Origin: DAOUAT01 sp964551735
GTDB taxonomy: Bacteria > Chloroflexota > Anaerolineae > CG2-30-64-16
Reading direction: 5' to 3'
Assembly (NCBI GenBank): GCA_964551735.1
Contig: CAZKEF010000014.1
Span: forward strand, 80,320-144,319
DNA length: 64,000 bases
The notes below the pieces were generated by a model that saw only the letters and a list, made by a program, of their open reading frames with translations, was not told where the DNA came from and did no database searches. Numbering within the stretch: position 1 is the stretch's first letter; each line of letters starts with the position of its first letter. Shown in pieces: positions 16,495 through 24,645 of the stretch. The translations under genes and the position numbers were made by a program.

Positions 16495-18081
16495 ATGACA
16501 ACACAAACCCATTCTGGTTGCCGGGGCCTGCCGGCCGCCTTTTGGCTGCTCCTGGCCTTCTGGATCCTCGTGCTGGCCGTGGCCGGCGCGGCGACCTATG
16601 GCCTGCTGGCGCTGTACAACAGTGACCGGATCGCGGGCGGCGTCACTGCGCTGGGCCGCGACTTGGGCGGGCGCACCCCTGCGCAGGCAGCGGCGATCCT
16701 GAACGAAACATGGCAGACCCGCCGGATCGGCCTGGATGCGGACGAGCAGGCATGGACCCTGGCCCCTACGCAACTTGGCATGATGCTCGATGCCGAGGCC
16801 ATGGCCCAGGCCGCGTACGCACAAGGCCGCTCGCTGGCCACGGGGCAGGAGGTGCTGCTGACCGGCCGGCGGCTGCTGGCGACCACGAACCTACTGCCGC
16901 TGGCCGTGCCGTCCACTGAGGTGCCGGTCGCCTGGCGCTTTGACCGGGACGCGGCCGCGGCCACCCTGCGCACCCTGGCCGGCCAGGTTGAAGTCCCCGT
17001 GCAGGACGCGGGCGTGCGGGTGACCGCAGGACGCGTGGAAACCACGCCCTCCGCCACCGGCCGCGCGCTGAACATCGCGGCCATGCTGGCAACACTGGAG
17101 ACCTACCCGTGGGAGCGATTAGCCGGAGACCAGGGGGATGCCCAGGCGCGCTTCGAGCTGCCCATCGTCGACCAACCGCCCGCGATCAGCGACGTCAGCG
17201 CGCTGGTGGCCGAAGTACAGCCCCTGCTGGCCAAACCCATCACCTTGCGCATGTACGATGCGATCCGAGACGAGCACACGACCCTGACTGCATCGCCGGA
17301 AGCGTTGGGCGAATGGCTGTCGTTCGCCATCTCCGGCACCGTGGCGTCTGGGCAGACGCTGACGTGGACCGTGAACGAGGAGGCGGTGGCCGCGTTCGTG
17401 CGCGGCCAGAACGAAGCGTTGCCCGACGATAATTATGTCAATGCTCGCATCGCCGTCCCCGCCCTGGTTGAGGCGTTCAAGAACCGCCAGGCCGAAGTGC
17501 GCCTGCTGATGAGCCACGGCGAGCGGGAGCACATCGTCAAGGCTGGGGAGACACTGTCCAGCATCGCGTTCGACTACGGCATGCCCTACCCCTGGATCCA
17601 GGCAGTGAATCAGGGTGTGGGCGATGCGCTGTTCGTGGGCGACCGGCTGCGCATCCCCTCACCGGACGTGCTGCTGCCGTTGCCGGTGGTGGAAGGGAAG
17701 CGGATCGTCGTCAGCCTGAAGGGGCAACGGGTGCTGGTGTACGAAAACGGCCAGCTCAAGTGGGACTGGCCCGCCAGCACCGGCATGGCCGAGAGCCCCA
17801 CATCGCCCGGCGTGTTCCAGGTGCAATCCCACGAGGAGCTGGCGTACGCTGCCAACTGGGACTTGTACATGCCGTGGTTCATGGGCATCTACCGGCCGGT
17901 GCCGGGGCAGGAATTCATGAACGGCTTCCATGGCTTTCCCAGCCGTGACCGCCGGCAGTTCCTTTGGGAGCGCAACCTGGGCGGCCCCATCACCTATGGC
18001 TGCATCCTGATCAGCACCACCAACGCCAAGCTGCTGTACGACTGGGCCGAGGCAGGCGTGGTAGTGGAGATTCGGGAGTGA
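16495..18081 (+). CDS. L,D-transpeptidase with LysM domain, membrane-anchored
   Basis: A 528-residue cell-envelope protein. A hydrophobic anchor at about 15-40 is followed by two peptidoglycan-binding_4-like segments (about 60-300). A LysM domain is at about 344-385 (HIVKAGETLSSIAFDYG to LFVGDRLRIPS). A YkuD catalytic domain is at about 395-528, with HGF and ITYGCILIS holding the catalytic Cys. The family motif is usually SxGCIR, so YGCILIS is a slightly unusual form. It forms 3-3 cross-links or attaches proteins to the wall in known family members. No clear Shine-Dalgarno sequence precedes the ATG, so the start is the least certain part. Confidence 0.88.
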   Translation: MTTQTHSGCRGLPAAFWLLLAFWILVLAVAGAATYGLLALYNSDRIAGGVTALGRDLGGRTPAQAAAILNETWQTRRIGLDADEQAWTLAPTQLGMMLDAEAMAQAAYAQGRSLATGQEVLLTGRRLLATTNLLPLAVPSTEVPVAWRFDRDAAAATLRTLAGQVEVPVQDAGVRVTAGRVETTPSATGRALNIAAMLATLETYPWERLAGDQGDAQARFELPIVDQPPAISDVSALVAEVQPLLAKPITLRMYDAIRDEHTTLTASPEALGEWLSFAISGTVASGQTLTWTVNEEAVAAFVRGQNEALPDDNYVNARIAVPALVEAFKNRQAEVRLLMSHGEREHIVKAGETLSSIAFDYGMPYPWIQAVNQGVGDALFVGDRLRIPSPDVLLPLPVVEGKRIVVSLKGQRVLVYENGQLKWDWPASTGMAESPTSPGVFQVQSHEELAYAANWDLYMPWFMGIYRPVPGQEFMNGFHGFPSRDRRQFLWERNLGGPITYGCILISTTNAKLLYDWAEAGVVVEIRE

Positions 18082-18105
18082 ATTTGGCAGGGGAGAGGGG
18101 GAGGA

Positions 18106-18138
18106 GGGGAGACAAGGGGATTGTCTCCTTGTCTCCCC
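18106..18138. terminator. bidirectional terminator-like stem (dispersed repeat family D)
   Basis: GGGGAGACAAGG (18106-18117) and CCTTGTCTCCCC (18127-18138) pair perfectly between two convergent genes. The same type of polypurine/polypyrimidine sequence is found inside a gene at 58394-58444. Confidence 0.65.
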
Positions 18139-18147
18139 ATCTCCTTG

Positions 18148-18999
18148 TCACCCAGTCACCACCGCGATCCCCAACAGCCCCGCGCCCGTGTGCACCGACA
18201 AACCTGCGCTCATCTCGGCGATGATGATCTCAGCGGGACACGGAAGCACAGCCCGCACCTGGGCGGCGAAGGCCTGTGCTTCCTCCGGCACGTTGACGTG
18301 CAGCACGGCCATCCGGCTGATGGGCCGGTCGGCGACCGCCTCGCCGGTCAGCTCGATGACCCGTGCCAACGCCTTGCCGCGTGTTCGGACCTTTTCCAGC
18401 AGGTCGAGCTTGCCATCCCGCAACGTGAGCACCGGCTTGATGCTCAGCAGGTTGCCGAAACCCGCGGCCAGGTGCCCCACCCGGCCGCTCATGGCGAGGT
18501 ACTTCAACGTGGCCAGCGCGCCGTAGATGTGCGCGCGGGCGCCCACATCCTGCGCCGCAGCCACAACTTCCGCGACCGACGCGCCCTGGCGCACTGCTTC
18601 CACCGCGGCCATGGCCATGAACCCCTGCGCCATGGATACGCTCTGGGTATCAACCACCTCGATCTGCCGGCCGGGCAGCAGCTCCTTGGCGGTCACTGCG
18701 GCCTGGTAGGTGGCGCTGATGGCCGAGCTGACACAGAGGCAGATGACCGCATCTGCGCCCTCAGCAAATTCGGCCTCATATGCCTGCAAGAACTGGCCGG
18801 GGCTGGGCGCCGAGGTGGTCGGCAGCTTGCCCTCCCGGTCAATGCGCGCAAACAGCCGCGCGTCGTCGATGTCCACCCCGGTCGCCAGCACCTCCTCGCC
18901 GAAGTGAACGTTGATGGGTACCTGCCGAATACCGTAACGAGCTGCTGTTTCACCGGGCAAACTGGCATCAGTATCAGTGATGATCGCAATAGGCGCCAT
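18148..18999 (-). CDS. DegV family fatty-acid-binding protein
   Basis: A 283-residue cytoplasmic protein of normal DegV length. These proteins bind fatty acids; several act with fatty acid kinase. Visible motifs are IAIITDTDASLP at the N terminus, TTSAPSPGQFLQAYE, ICLCVSSAISATYQAA, VVDTQSVSMAQGFMA, and LSVHTGAGLLGIAV at the end. AGGAGG precedes the ATG. It is a single gene, convergent with the L,D-transpeptidase and divergent from the lipoprotein gene. The 19000-19208 gap holds promoters only. Confidence 0.88.
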   Translation of the reverse strand: MAPIAIITDTDASLPGETAARYGIRQVPINVHFGEEVLATGVDIDDARLFARIDREGKLPTTSAPSPGQFLQAYEAEFAEGADAVICLCVSSAISATYQAAVTAKELLPGRQIEVVDTQSVSMAQGFMAMAAVEAVRQGASVAEVVAAAQDVGARAHIYGALATLKYLAMSGRVGHLAAGFGNLLSIKPVLTLRDGKLDLLEKVRTRGKALARVIELTGEAVADRPISRMAVLHVNVPEEAQAFAAQVRAVLPCPAEIIIAEMSAGLSVHTGAGLLGIAVVTG

Positions 19000-19208
19000 G
19001 AGTCCTCCTGTAAATCAAGAATTTGTGGTATAATCGCCCTGTGGCAAATTCATGCGCAAATTATAGCACACACTGGCCCCCAAACGGAACCTTAGGGCTG
19101 GCCCAGCGTCCAAGGAGAGAGCAGACGTCGCAGTTGGGCACAAAGCACCCGAGGAGCTGCGTGAACCAAGGTAAGTTCCGGCGTCTGACATAGCGAAAGG
19201 AGATAGCC

Positions 19209-20171
19209 ATGACAACCCACAAACGAGTCTCTCGGGCAATCCTGCCCGGCGTGCTATTGATCCTGGCCCTGGCCTTTGCGGGCTGCGTCCCCGTGCCGGA
19301 ACAACCTGGCGCGTCGGCGCCCGCAGCCACCGAAACGCCGCTGCCCGCCACCGAGACCCCGGCGCCGCCCCTGGAGCTTCCCACACCAACGACCTGGCTG
19401 CCTGCGCAGAGCGCTATCGAGGCCCTGGCCAGGCAACTCAGCATCGAGCCGTCCCAGGTGCAGTTGGTGTCATCCGAGCCTGCCGAATGGCCCGATGGCT
19501 GCCTGGGCGTAAGCCAGCCCGGGATTATGTGCACCCAGGCCATTGTGCCCGGTTATCGCTTCATCATGCAGGCAAGTGGACAGCAATACGAGGTGCGCAC
19601 TGATCAAACCGGCGCCGCGGCCGTGGTCGTCCCAGCGAAGCAAGCGAAGCCCGGAGACCCACCGGCGGTGATGGCTGCCCGTACGGCAATGGCTGTGCAG
19701 CTCGGCCTGGAACTGGACATGGTGAAGGTGTGGACGGTGGAGCCAATGACCTGGCCGGACGCGTGTCTAGGCGTGCCCCAACCGGATGAGATGTGCGCAC
19801 AGGTGCTGACGCCGGGCTATCGTATCGTGATCGAGGTGAACGGCGTGCGGTACGTGCTCCACACCGACGAGACGGGCGCGCAGGTGCGCGCGGCGCCGGT
19901 AGCCACCGAGGAACCGGCTGTCATCACCATCCTGCGCGACCTCATTGCAGGCCAACTCGGCATCAGCGCCGATGGGGTGCAAGTGATCTCGATTGAAGCT
20001 GTGGAATGGCCGGACGCCTGCCTGGGCGTACAAAGGGCTGACATCGTTTGTGCGCAAGTGGTGACGGCGGGGTACAAGATCGTACTGATAGCTGAAGGCC
20101 AACGCTTCACGTATCACACCGATGCGCCAGGGAACAGCATCCTGTTGGTGGAGGAGATCGTGATCGAGTAG
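19209..20171 (+). CDS. lipoprotein with three WPDxCLG-type repeats, function unknown
   Basis: A 320-residue lipoprotein with signal ending AFAGC and a Thr/Pro/Ala-rich stalk to about residue 65. Three homologous repeats of 75-85 residues follow. Each contains an amphipathic helix (ARQLSI, AVQLGL, AGQLGI), then WPD-C-LGV, a second Cys ten residues later in a C-x-Q pair, then PGYR/AGYK and a beta strand before HTD or RTD. The paired cysteines in every repeat suggest one disulfide per repeat outside the cell. AAAGGAG precedes the ATG. I do not know a function. Confidence 0.85.
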   Translation: MTTHKRVSRAILPGVLLILALAFAGCVPVPEQPGASAPAATETPLPATETPAPPLELPTPTTWLPAQSAIEALARQLSIEPSQVQLVSSEPAEWPDGCLGVSQPGIMCTQAIVPGYRFIMQASGQQYEVRTDQTGAAAVVVPAKQAKPGDPPAVMAARTAMAVQLGLELDMVKVWTVEPMTWPDACLGVPQPDEMCAQVLTPGYRIVIEVNGVRYVLHTDETGAQVRAAPVATEEPAVITILRDLIAGQLGISADGVQVISIEAVEWPDACLGVQRADIVCAQVVTAGYKIVLIAEGQRFTYHTDAPGNSILLVEEIVIE

Positions 20172-20199
20172 TGGATCCGGTGAGGTGCGCGGGCGGGCA

Positions 20200-20472
20200 T
20201 CATTCCTTCCTGCCGAGCAACTCCTCCGCCTTTGCCACGTAACGCCGCGCGGTCTCCACGTCGCCGGCCAGCAAATAGCTGGCAGCCAGCCGCGCGGCGC
20301 CGCGCACCTCAGCCGAATGCGTGCCAGCCGAAAAGCGCTCGATGGCGGCACGCAGCAACTGCTTCTCCGTCTGCGTGCGCAAGCTGGGATCTGCCCGGAC
20401 AACGTCACCGTCGTCGGTGACATTATCGGGCAGGCCGCTGCGCTTGTGCCACATGGCCACATCTGACGTCAT
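20200..20472 (-). CDS. small helical (TPR-like) protein, last gene of the MFS-corrinoid operon
   Basis: 90 residues, soluble. The C-terminal half (GAARLAASYLLAGDVETARRYVAKAEELL) reads like one tetratricopeptide unit. The ATG at 20472 overlaps the stop of the MFS gene as ATGA, which supports a real, translationally coupled gene; the longer open frame up to 20760 is only antisense of the MFS gene. Function unknown. Confidence 0.65.
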   Translation of the reverse strand: MTSDVAMWHKRSGLPDNVTDDGDVVRADPSLRTQTEKQLLRAAIERFSAGTHSAEVRGAARLAASYLLAGDVETARRYVAKAEELLGRKE

Positions 20473-21713
20473 GGGCGCTGCCTTTCCCGCCCGAAGAACA
20501 CCCAATACAAAAAGGTCGAAATCGTATAGAGCACGATGGTCAACATGAACGGCGGCCCGAAGCCATAGCGCACTTGCAGCATGCCGCTGACCGTGGGCGA
20601 GAAGGCCCAGCCGAAATTCCACGACATGCTCACCAGGCTGGCTACCGTGGCGCGGGCCGATGGCTCCACCCTTTCCATGACGAAGGTCTGGTAGACCGGC
20701 CCACTCATGTTCATCAGCGCCACGCGCACCAGGTAGGCCGCGGTGCTGAGCCAGAACCACGGTGCGAAGCCAAGCAGAATCAGGAACGGGATGGAGAGCG
20801 CCTGGGTGACGACCACCAGCCGGATCTTGCCCATGCGGTCGGCCAACGGCGGCGCCAGAAGCAGACCGATGCCCATCGAGAGTGAACCCCAGGCGAACAG
20901 CGTGCCGATCACCGGATCGGGCTGGCGGTAAACCTGGCGGAAGAAGACGTTCATGAACGGCATGATCAGCCCAGCGCCGATGGAAGTGACCAGCATCGGA
21001 AGCACCAGCTTGCTGAGCAGTGCGGGATGTTCGGATGCATACGACAGCGGCGCAAACGCCGAGCGCTCATCCTGGGCCAACCGCGGGGTGCGCAGCAAGG
21101 CCAACGGGATCAGAGCCACCGCGGCCACACTCGCAGTAACCAGCAACGAGCGCCCATAGGCTGCGCTGCTCACGGCGCTAAAGCCGCGCCCGGCCGCCAC
21201 CCAGGTCGGCAGATAGCCGCCCAGCCAGTTGCCCACCGACGCAGAAGCCATCTGTAGGCCCGACCCGAAGCTGAACAAATAGGTGCGCTCATGCTCGGTG
21301 CTGTTTTCCATCAAGAAGGGGCTCATGGTGACCGCGGCCAGGCTCTGCGCCACCCCAAAGACCATGTTCATGGCATACAACATCCCGGCGCCGGGCTGCG
21401 CCACCATGACGACTACGGCCAGGGCTGTAGATCCGCCCGAGACCAGCAACGAGCGTTTACGGCCCAACAGGTCGGCCAGATAGCCCATAGGTAGCGCAAC
21501 CACCAGTGAGGTCAGGCTGTTAGCCGTCACCAGCCGCCCTAATAGCGCCTCATCATAGCCCTGGCTGAGCACGAAGAAATTGAAGAGCAAGCGGAACACG
21601 CCCATTGCCGCGCCGGTCAACACCACGTTAACCAGATAGAGCCGGGCATTGGGGCTGAACGCGCGCAGGCGCGTGCCGTAAGCACGCAAGGCTCGAGCCA
21701 GACGCAGCCCCAT
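20469..21713 (-). CDS. MFS transporter
   Basis: A 414-residue inner-membrane protein with about 12 hydrophobic segments. The family loop between helices 2 and 3 reads PMGYLADLLGRKRSLLV, and a matching PLADRMGKIRLVV is found in the second half. Its start overlaps the stop of the corrinoid-protein gene (TGATG) and its stop overlaps the next small gene (ATGA), so it is tightly coupled to the corrinoid gene. It may import or export the methylated substrate or demethylated product of that system. The substrate is not shown by sequence. Confidence 0.9.
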   Translation of the reverse strand: MGLRLARALRAYGTRLRAFSPNARLYLVNVVLTGAAMGVFRLLFNFFVLSQGYDEALLGRLVTANSLTSLVVALPMGYLADLLGRKRSLLVSGGSTALAVVVMVAQPGAGMLYAMNMVFGVAQSLAAVTMSPFLMENSTEHERTYLFSFGSGLQMASASVGNWLGGYLPTWVAAGRGFSAVSSAAYGRSLLVTASVAAVALIPLALLRTPRLAQDERSAFAPLSYASEHPALLSKLVLPMLVTSIGAGLIMPFMNVFFRQVYRQPDPVIGTLFAWGSLSMGIGLLLAPPLADRMGKIRLVVVTQALSIPFLILLGFAPWFWLSTAAYLVRVALMNMSGPVYQTFVMERVEPSARATVASLVSMSWNFGWAFSPTVSGMLQVRYGFGPPFMLTIVLYTISTFLYWVFFGRERQRP

Positions 21714-22417
21714 CAGGGTTGCTCCAAGGCCTTGACCGGGCCCGTGGGCCTACTGTCAGACCGCTCGGCCACCAACCGTTGACATAGACGCACACCCTCC
21801 ATCGCATCAATAGACCAGTGATCCGCACCCACAAAGCGACACACTTGTTCATCCACCTGGCCGCCCAACAGGATCGGGAGCTGCCGCCCATCCTCCGCCA
21901 TCATAGCCCTGAGCGCGGTAACCGTATCGCGCATGGTGGGGTACGCCGCGGCGATCAGCCCCGACATGCCGATGATATCCGGCAAGAACGCTCGGGCCTC
22001 GGCTACGAAGCGGGCCGGCGCCACATCCACGCCCAGGTCCAGCACGGTAAAGCCGTAACACTGCAACAACATCAACAACAGGTTTTTGCCCAGGTCGTGG
22101 ATGTCTCCTTGGACAGTGCCCAGCAGCACCCGGCCCGAAGTGTGACCCGAAAAGCGCGCCTCGACCGAAGGCATCACGATATCCATTACCTCGCGCAAGA
22201 TCTCTCCGGCCATGATCAGGCCGGAGAGGAAGTAGCGCCGCTGTGCGTACCGCTCACCCACGTCACGCATGCCGACCTGGCACTCCTCAATGATCTGCAA
22301 AGGGTCATCCCCGCGGTCCATGCGCGCCTGCACCATCGCGAGCACTTCCTGTTCGCGCAGATCGGCCAACGCCGCAGCCAGCTCAGCTGCACTTGCCACA
22401 TGTAGATTGTCCGCCAT
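21713..22417 (-). CDS. corrinoid (B12-binding) methyl-carrier protein, MttC/MtbC-like
   Basis: A 234-residue protein: N-terminal helical cap to about residue 95, then the B12-binding Rossmann domain with GTVQGDIHDLGKN, whose His is the lower axial cobalt ligand. Further matches are DLGVDVAP, IIGMSGLI and ILLGGQ. It carries methyl groups between a substrate-specific methyltransferase and a second methyltransferase. The ATG at 22417 has GGGAG upstream; the frame extends to 22429 without a site. It lies between the GntR gene and the MFS gene, divergent from its likely partner at 23636. Confidence 0.92.
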   Translation of the reverse strand: MADNLHVASAAELAAALADLREQEVLAMVQARMDRGDDPLQIIEECQVGMRDVGERYAQRRYFLSGLIMAGEILREVMDIVMPSVEARFSGHTSGRVLLGTVQGDIHDLGKNLLLMLLQCYGFTVLDLGVDVAPARFVAEARAFLPDIIGMSGLIAAAYPTMRDTVTALRAMMAEDGRQLPILLGGQVDEQVCRFVGADHWSIDAMEGVRLCQRLVAERSDSRPTGPVKALEQP

Positions 22418-22452
22418 CGTTACTCCCATGCACCCGCCTGGTTGGCCGACCG

Positions 22453-23277
22453 CTACACCCCGACACGGGCGTTGAAGCGGAGGCGATCACCGGGCACAAT
22501 GAACCATCCCCAGCTCACCGGCCGGTCCTCGAAATCATAGAAGACGTGTTCGATGCAAAAGGCGGAGCGGCCTACCGGAACGGCAAGCAGCTTCGACTCT
22601 TCCTCGGTAACCACCGTGGTCTCAATGGTAAGATCCCCCCGCTTGAGCACGGTTTCCCCGTGGCCGTGAAACAGGCCCTGCAAGGTGGTGATGCCCATCT
22701 CCGCCTCAACGATGGGCTGTGTCGGATCGAAGATCAGATACTCGCGATGATACGCGACCGGTTGGCCGTCCCGCGATAACAGACGACGGATGGAGATCAC
22801 CTTATCGTCCATCGGCACACCCAGCCGCTGGCTGACACGCGCGGTTGCTGGCGTCGTGCGCACGGACAGGAAACGCACGACCGTGTTTTCATCGTTGAAG
22901 AGATCCTCCAACGCTTGCAGCCCGAAAGTGGCCCTGCCCAGCACCAGCGGCCGGACGAAGGTGCCGCGGCCGCGCGTCGCGGTCACCAGGCCCTCGTCCA
23001 GCAAGATGTTGATCGCCCGGCGCACGGTCATGGGGCTGACCTCGTACCGCTCGCATAACTGCGCCTCGGACGGCACGCGGTCACCGGGCCGGAGCTCACC
23101 GGATGCGATCTGCTGGCGCAGAATGTGGGCAAGTTGGTAATACGGCGGCTCGAAAGAGTTGCGGTCAATGTTGGCCCCCCGCGCCGATCGGGTGCGGGCA
23201 GCAGGCATCTGGGTTGTCACCATACCGGATCTGTCTCCACGGGCGGCGCGCGCAGCGCGACCACCGGTCTGAACCAT
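22453..23277 (-). CDS. GntR/HutC family transcriptional regulator
   Basis: 274 residues. A winged helix is at about 43-112 (YYQLAHILRQQIASGELRPG, RVPSEAQLCERYEVSPMTVR, LVTATRGRGTFV). A UTRA ligand-binding domain follows at about 130-270 (VISIRRLLSRDGQPVAYHREY). It is first in the minus-strand operon with the corrinoid protein and MFS transporter, and divergent from the methyltransferase operon with overlapping promoters. It probably controls both arms in response to the methyl donor. The start is uncertain: 23277 lies only about nine bases from the predicted transcription start, while an internal ATG at 23223 has GGAG at wide spacing. Confidence 0.9.
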   Translation of the reverse strand: MVQTGGRAARAARGDRSGMVTTQMPAARTRSARGANIDRNSFEPPYYQLAHILRQQIASGELRPGDRVPSEAQLCERYEVSPMTVRRAINILLDEGLVTATRGRGTFVRPLVLGRATFGLQALEDLFNDENTVVRFLSVRTTPATARVSQRLGVPMDDKVISIRRLLSRDGQPVAYHREYLIFDPTQPIVEAEMGITTLQGLFHGHGETVLKRGDLTIETTVVTEEESKLLAVPVGRSAFCIEHVFYDFEDRPVSWGWFIVPGDRLRFNARVGV

Positions 23278-23292
23278 GGATTTCAGGGTAAC

Positions 23293-23342
23293 ATCATACC
23301 ACGATCTTTCGATTTGACAAGTTCCCTAGGGTATTATATAAT
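23293..23342. promoter_or_regulatory. divergent overlapping promoters with a perfect sigma70 consensus and a palindrome in the spacer
   Basis: Plus strand: TTGACA (23314-23319), 17 bases, TATAAT (23337-23342), a perfect consensus. Minus strand: TTGTCA (on plus-strand bases 23315-23320), 16 bases, TATGAT (23293-23298), serving the GntR gene. The two -35 boxes are the same bases read in opposite directions. CCCTAGGG (23324-23331) in the plus spacer is a candidate GntR operator. Confidence 0.75.
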
Positions 23343-23382
23343 TAACTCAATTCTCAGCCCTGCTGCGACCCACGGAGGTCTG

Positions 23383-23639
23383 ATGTCCCCCCGACTCGCG
23401 CTGATTGACACCGGCCGCGGGGACATGACACATTACCGCGAGGTTGCGCGGCGCCTGGCCGAGCGCTGGGATCTGCGCTCCGAAGAGATCTCCGGCTCGA
23501 ACGCGCTGGTGCGCAAGATGCTATTGGGTCCCTGGGACGACGGCTTCGTGGTGATCCCGCCGGGCGAAGCTATCCGCTACTATCATTTCTTCCCGGCTGC
23601 CGTGGAAGAACCAGCACCCCCAAAGGAAGGGCACAATGA
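23383..23639 (+). CDS. short protein resembling the C-terminal part of DUF1638 proteins, apparent frameshift at its end
   Basis: The ATG at 23383 has GGAGG upstream and follows the perfect promoter. The first 75 codons (MSPRLALIDTGRGDMTHYRE, LLGPWDDGFVVIPPGEAI) resemble the end of DUF1638 proteins, which commonly accompany corrinoid methyltransferases. A full DUF1638 protein is more than twice as long, so this is an N-terminally shortened form. As sequenced, the frame runs on without a stop to 24057 over the methyltransferase gene, with Arg-rich nonsense. One extra base in the C5 run near 23618 would give a TGA at 23637-23639, overlapping the next start as ATGA. I treat the gene as ending there. 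Confidence 0.5.
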
Positions 23640-24418
23640 GAATCATCGGCGAGAAAATCAACGGCACCCGCAAAGCGGTGAAACAGGCCGTACTCGACCG
23701 CAACGTCGAGTCCATCCAGAAGCTGGCCGCGGCCGGCTCGACTTGGATCGACGTCAACGCGGGCACTCCAACGGACCGCGAGCCGGACGACCTGGTCTGG
23801 CTCGTGCAGACGGTGCAGGCAGCGGTGACCAAACCACTCTGTCTGGACAGCGCGAACCCGGATGCGCTGGCGGCCGCGCTGCCCCACGTCAAGCAGGCAC
23901 CCCTGATCAACTCCATCAGCGGCGAGACGGCGCGGCTGACCGGCGTGTTGCCGCTGGCTGCGCAGGCCAAAGGCGGGGTCATCGCCCTGGCCATGGACGA
24001 CAAGGGCATCCCTGCGGACACCGAAGGCCGGCTGGCGATCGTGCGCCGGTTGATTGACGAGACGCGCACCGCGGGCATCCCCGATGAGCAGGTCTATGTG
24101 GACCCGTTGGTGATGACCATCGGCGCCAGCGGCAACGCGGCGCGTGTGGCATTGGCCACGGTGCGCGCGGTCGAAGCCGAGTATCCCAAGGTCCACTTCA
24201 CCTCGGGCCTCAGCAACATCTCCTTCGGCCTGCCGGTGCGCACGCTGATCAACCGAGCATTCCTGACGTTGATGTTGGAGGCCGGCCTGGACACGGCTAT
24301 CCTCGACCCGCTGGACCGGGAGCTGCGCAAAGCGCTGCTGGCCGCCGAGGCCACGCTCGGCATTGACAGGCATTGCCTAAACTACACCCGCGCGTACCGC
24401 GCTGGGCTGTTGGAATAA
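23636..24418 (+). CDS. methyltetrahydrofolate:corrinoid-type methyltransferase (pterin-binding domain)
   Basis: A 260-residue pterin-binding TIM-barrel methyltransferase of the AcsE/MtgA/MtvA group. Motifs: IIGEKINGTRKAV, WIDVNAGT, CLDSANPDALAAAL, LINSISGE, VIALAMDDKG, and FTSGLSNISFGLP. It would pass the methyl group from the corrinoid protein at 21713 to tetrahydrofolate, feeding one-carbon metabolism. No substrate-specific MttB/MtgB-type partner is in the window, so the methyl donor cannot be named. Its start overlaps the inferred stop of the preceding gene. Confidence 0.9.
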   Translation: MRIIGEKINGTRKAVKQAVLDRNVESIQKLAAAGSTWIDVNAGTPTDREPDDLVWLVQTVQAAVTKPLCLDSANPDALAAALPHVKQAPLINSISGETARLTGVLPLAAQAKGGVIALAMDDKGIPADTEGRLAIVRRLIDETRTAGIPDEQVYVDPLVMTIGASGNAARVALATVRAVEAEYPKVHFTSGLSNISFGLPVRTLINRAFLTLMLEAGLDTAILDPLDRELRKALLAAEATLGIDRHCLNYTRAYRAGLLE

Positions 24419-24427
24419 GACTGGCCC

Positions 24428-24536
24428 GGCGACTGGAAATCACGGCTACCTTCGCCAAGTCCACCTGCATGGACTGACAATCAGTTGGCGCAGGCCGACT
24501 TCGCAAGGGTGGCCGCGGTTTCAGCCGCCGAGACCC
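24428..24536. repeat. dispersed repeat, family B, copy 1
   Basis: About 105 bases starting GGCGACTGGAAATCACGGCT and ending GCGGTTTCAGCCGCC, with inverted internal arms around AAGTCCACCTGC and GCAGGCCGACTT. A clearly related copy is at 63601-63705. Both follow or precede a gene end. Confidence 0.75.
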
Positions 24537-24556
24537 CATCACAAGGGAGGATTTTC

Positions 24557-24617
24557 ATATCGGAGCAACTGAGCAACGCCATCGCCGAAATGGACGAGGA
24601 GGGCGCACTGGCGATGG
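24557..24617 (+). pseudogene. remnant of a second corrinoid-protein gene (N-terminal codons only)
   Basis: After GGGAGG (24545-24550) the frame reads (ATA)-SEQLSNAIAEMDEEGALAMA, which matches the typical start of MttC/MtbC corrinoid proteins. The start codon is ATA rather than ATG and the similarity stops after about 20 codons, where antisense of the next remnant begins. It lies just downstream of the methyltransferase gene, where a corrinoid gene would be expected. Confidence 0.5.
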
Positions 24618-24645
24618 CCTGGATAAAGGCAAACCCACTCACCCG

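Noticed and set aside
23125..24057. 310-residue frame running from the GntR gene across to the methyltransferase
   Set aside because: Only 23383 to about 23620 looks coding; the first part is antisense of GntR and the last part is a shadow of the methyltransferase.
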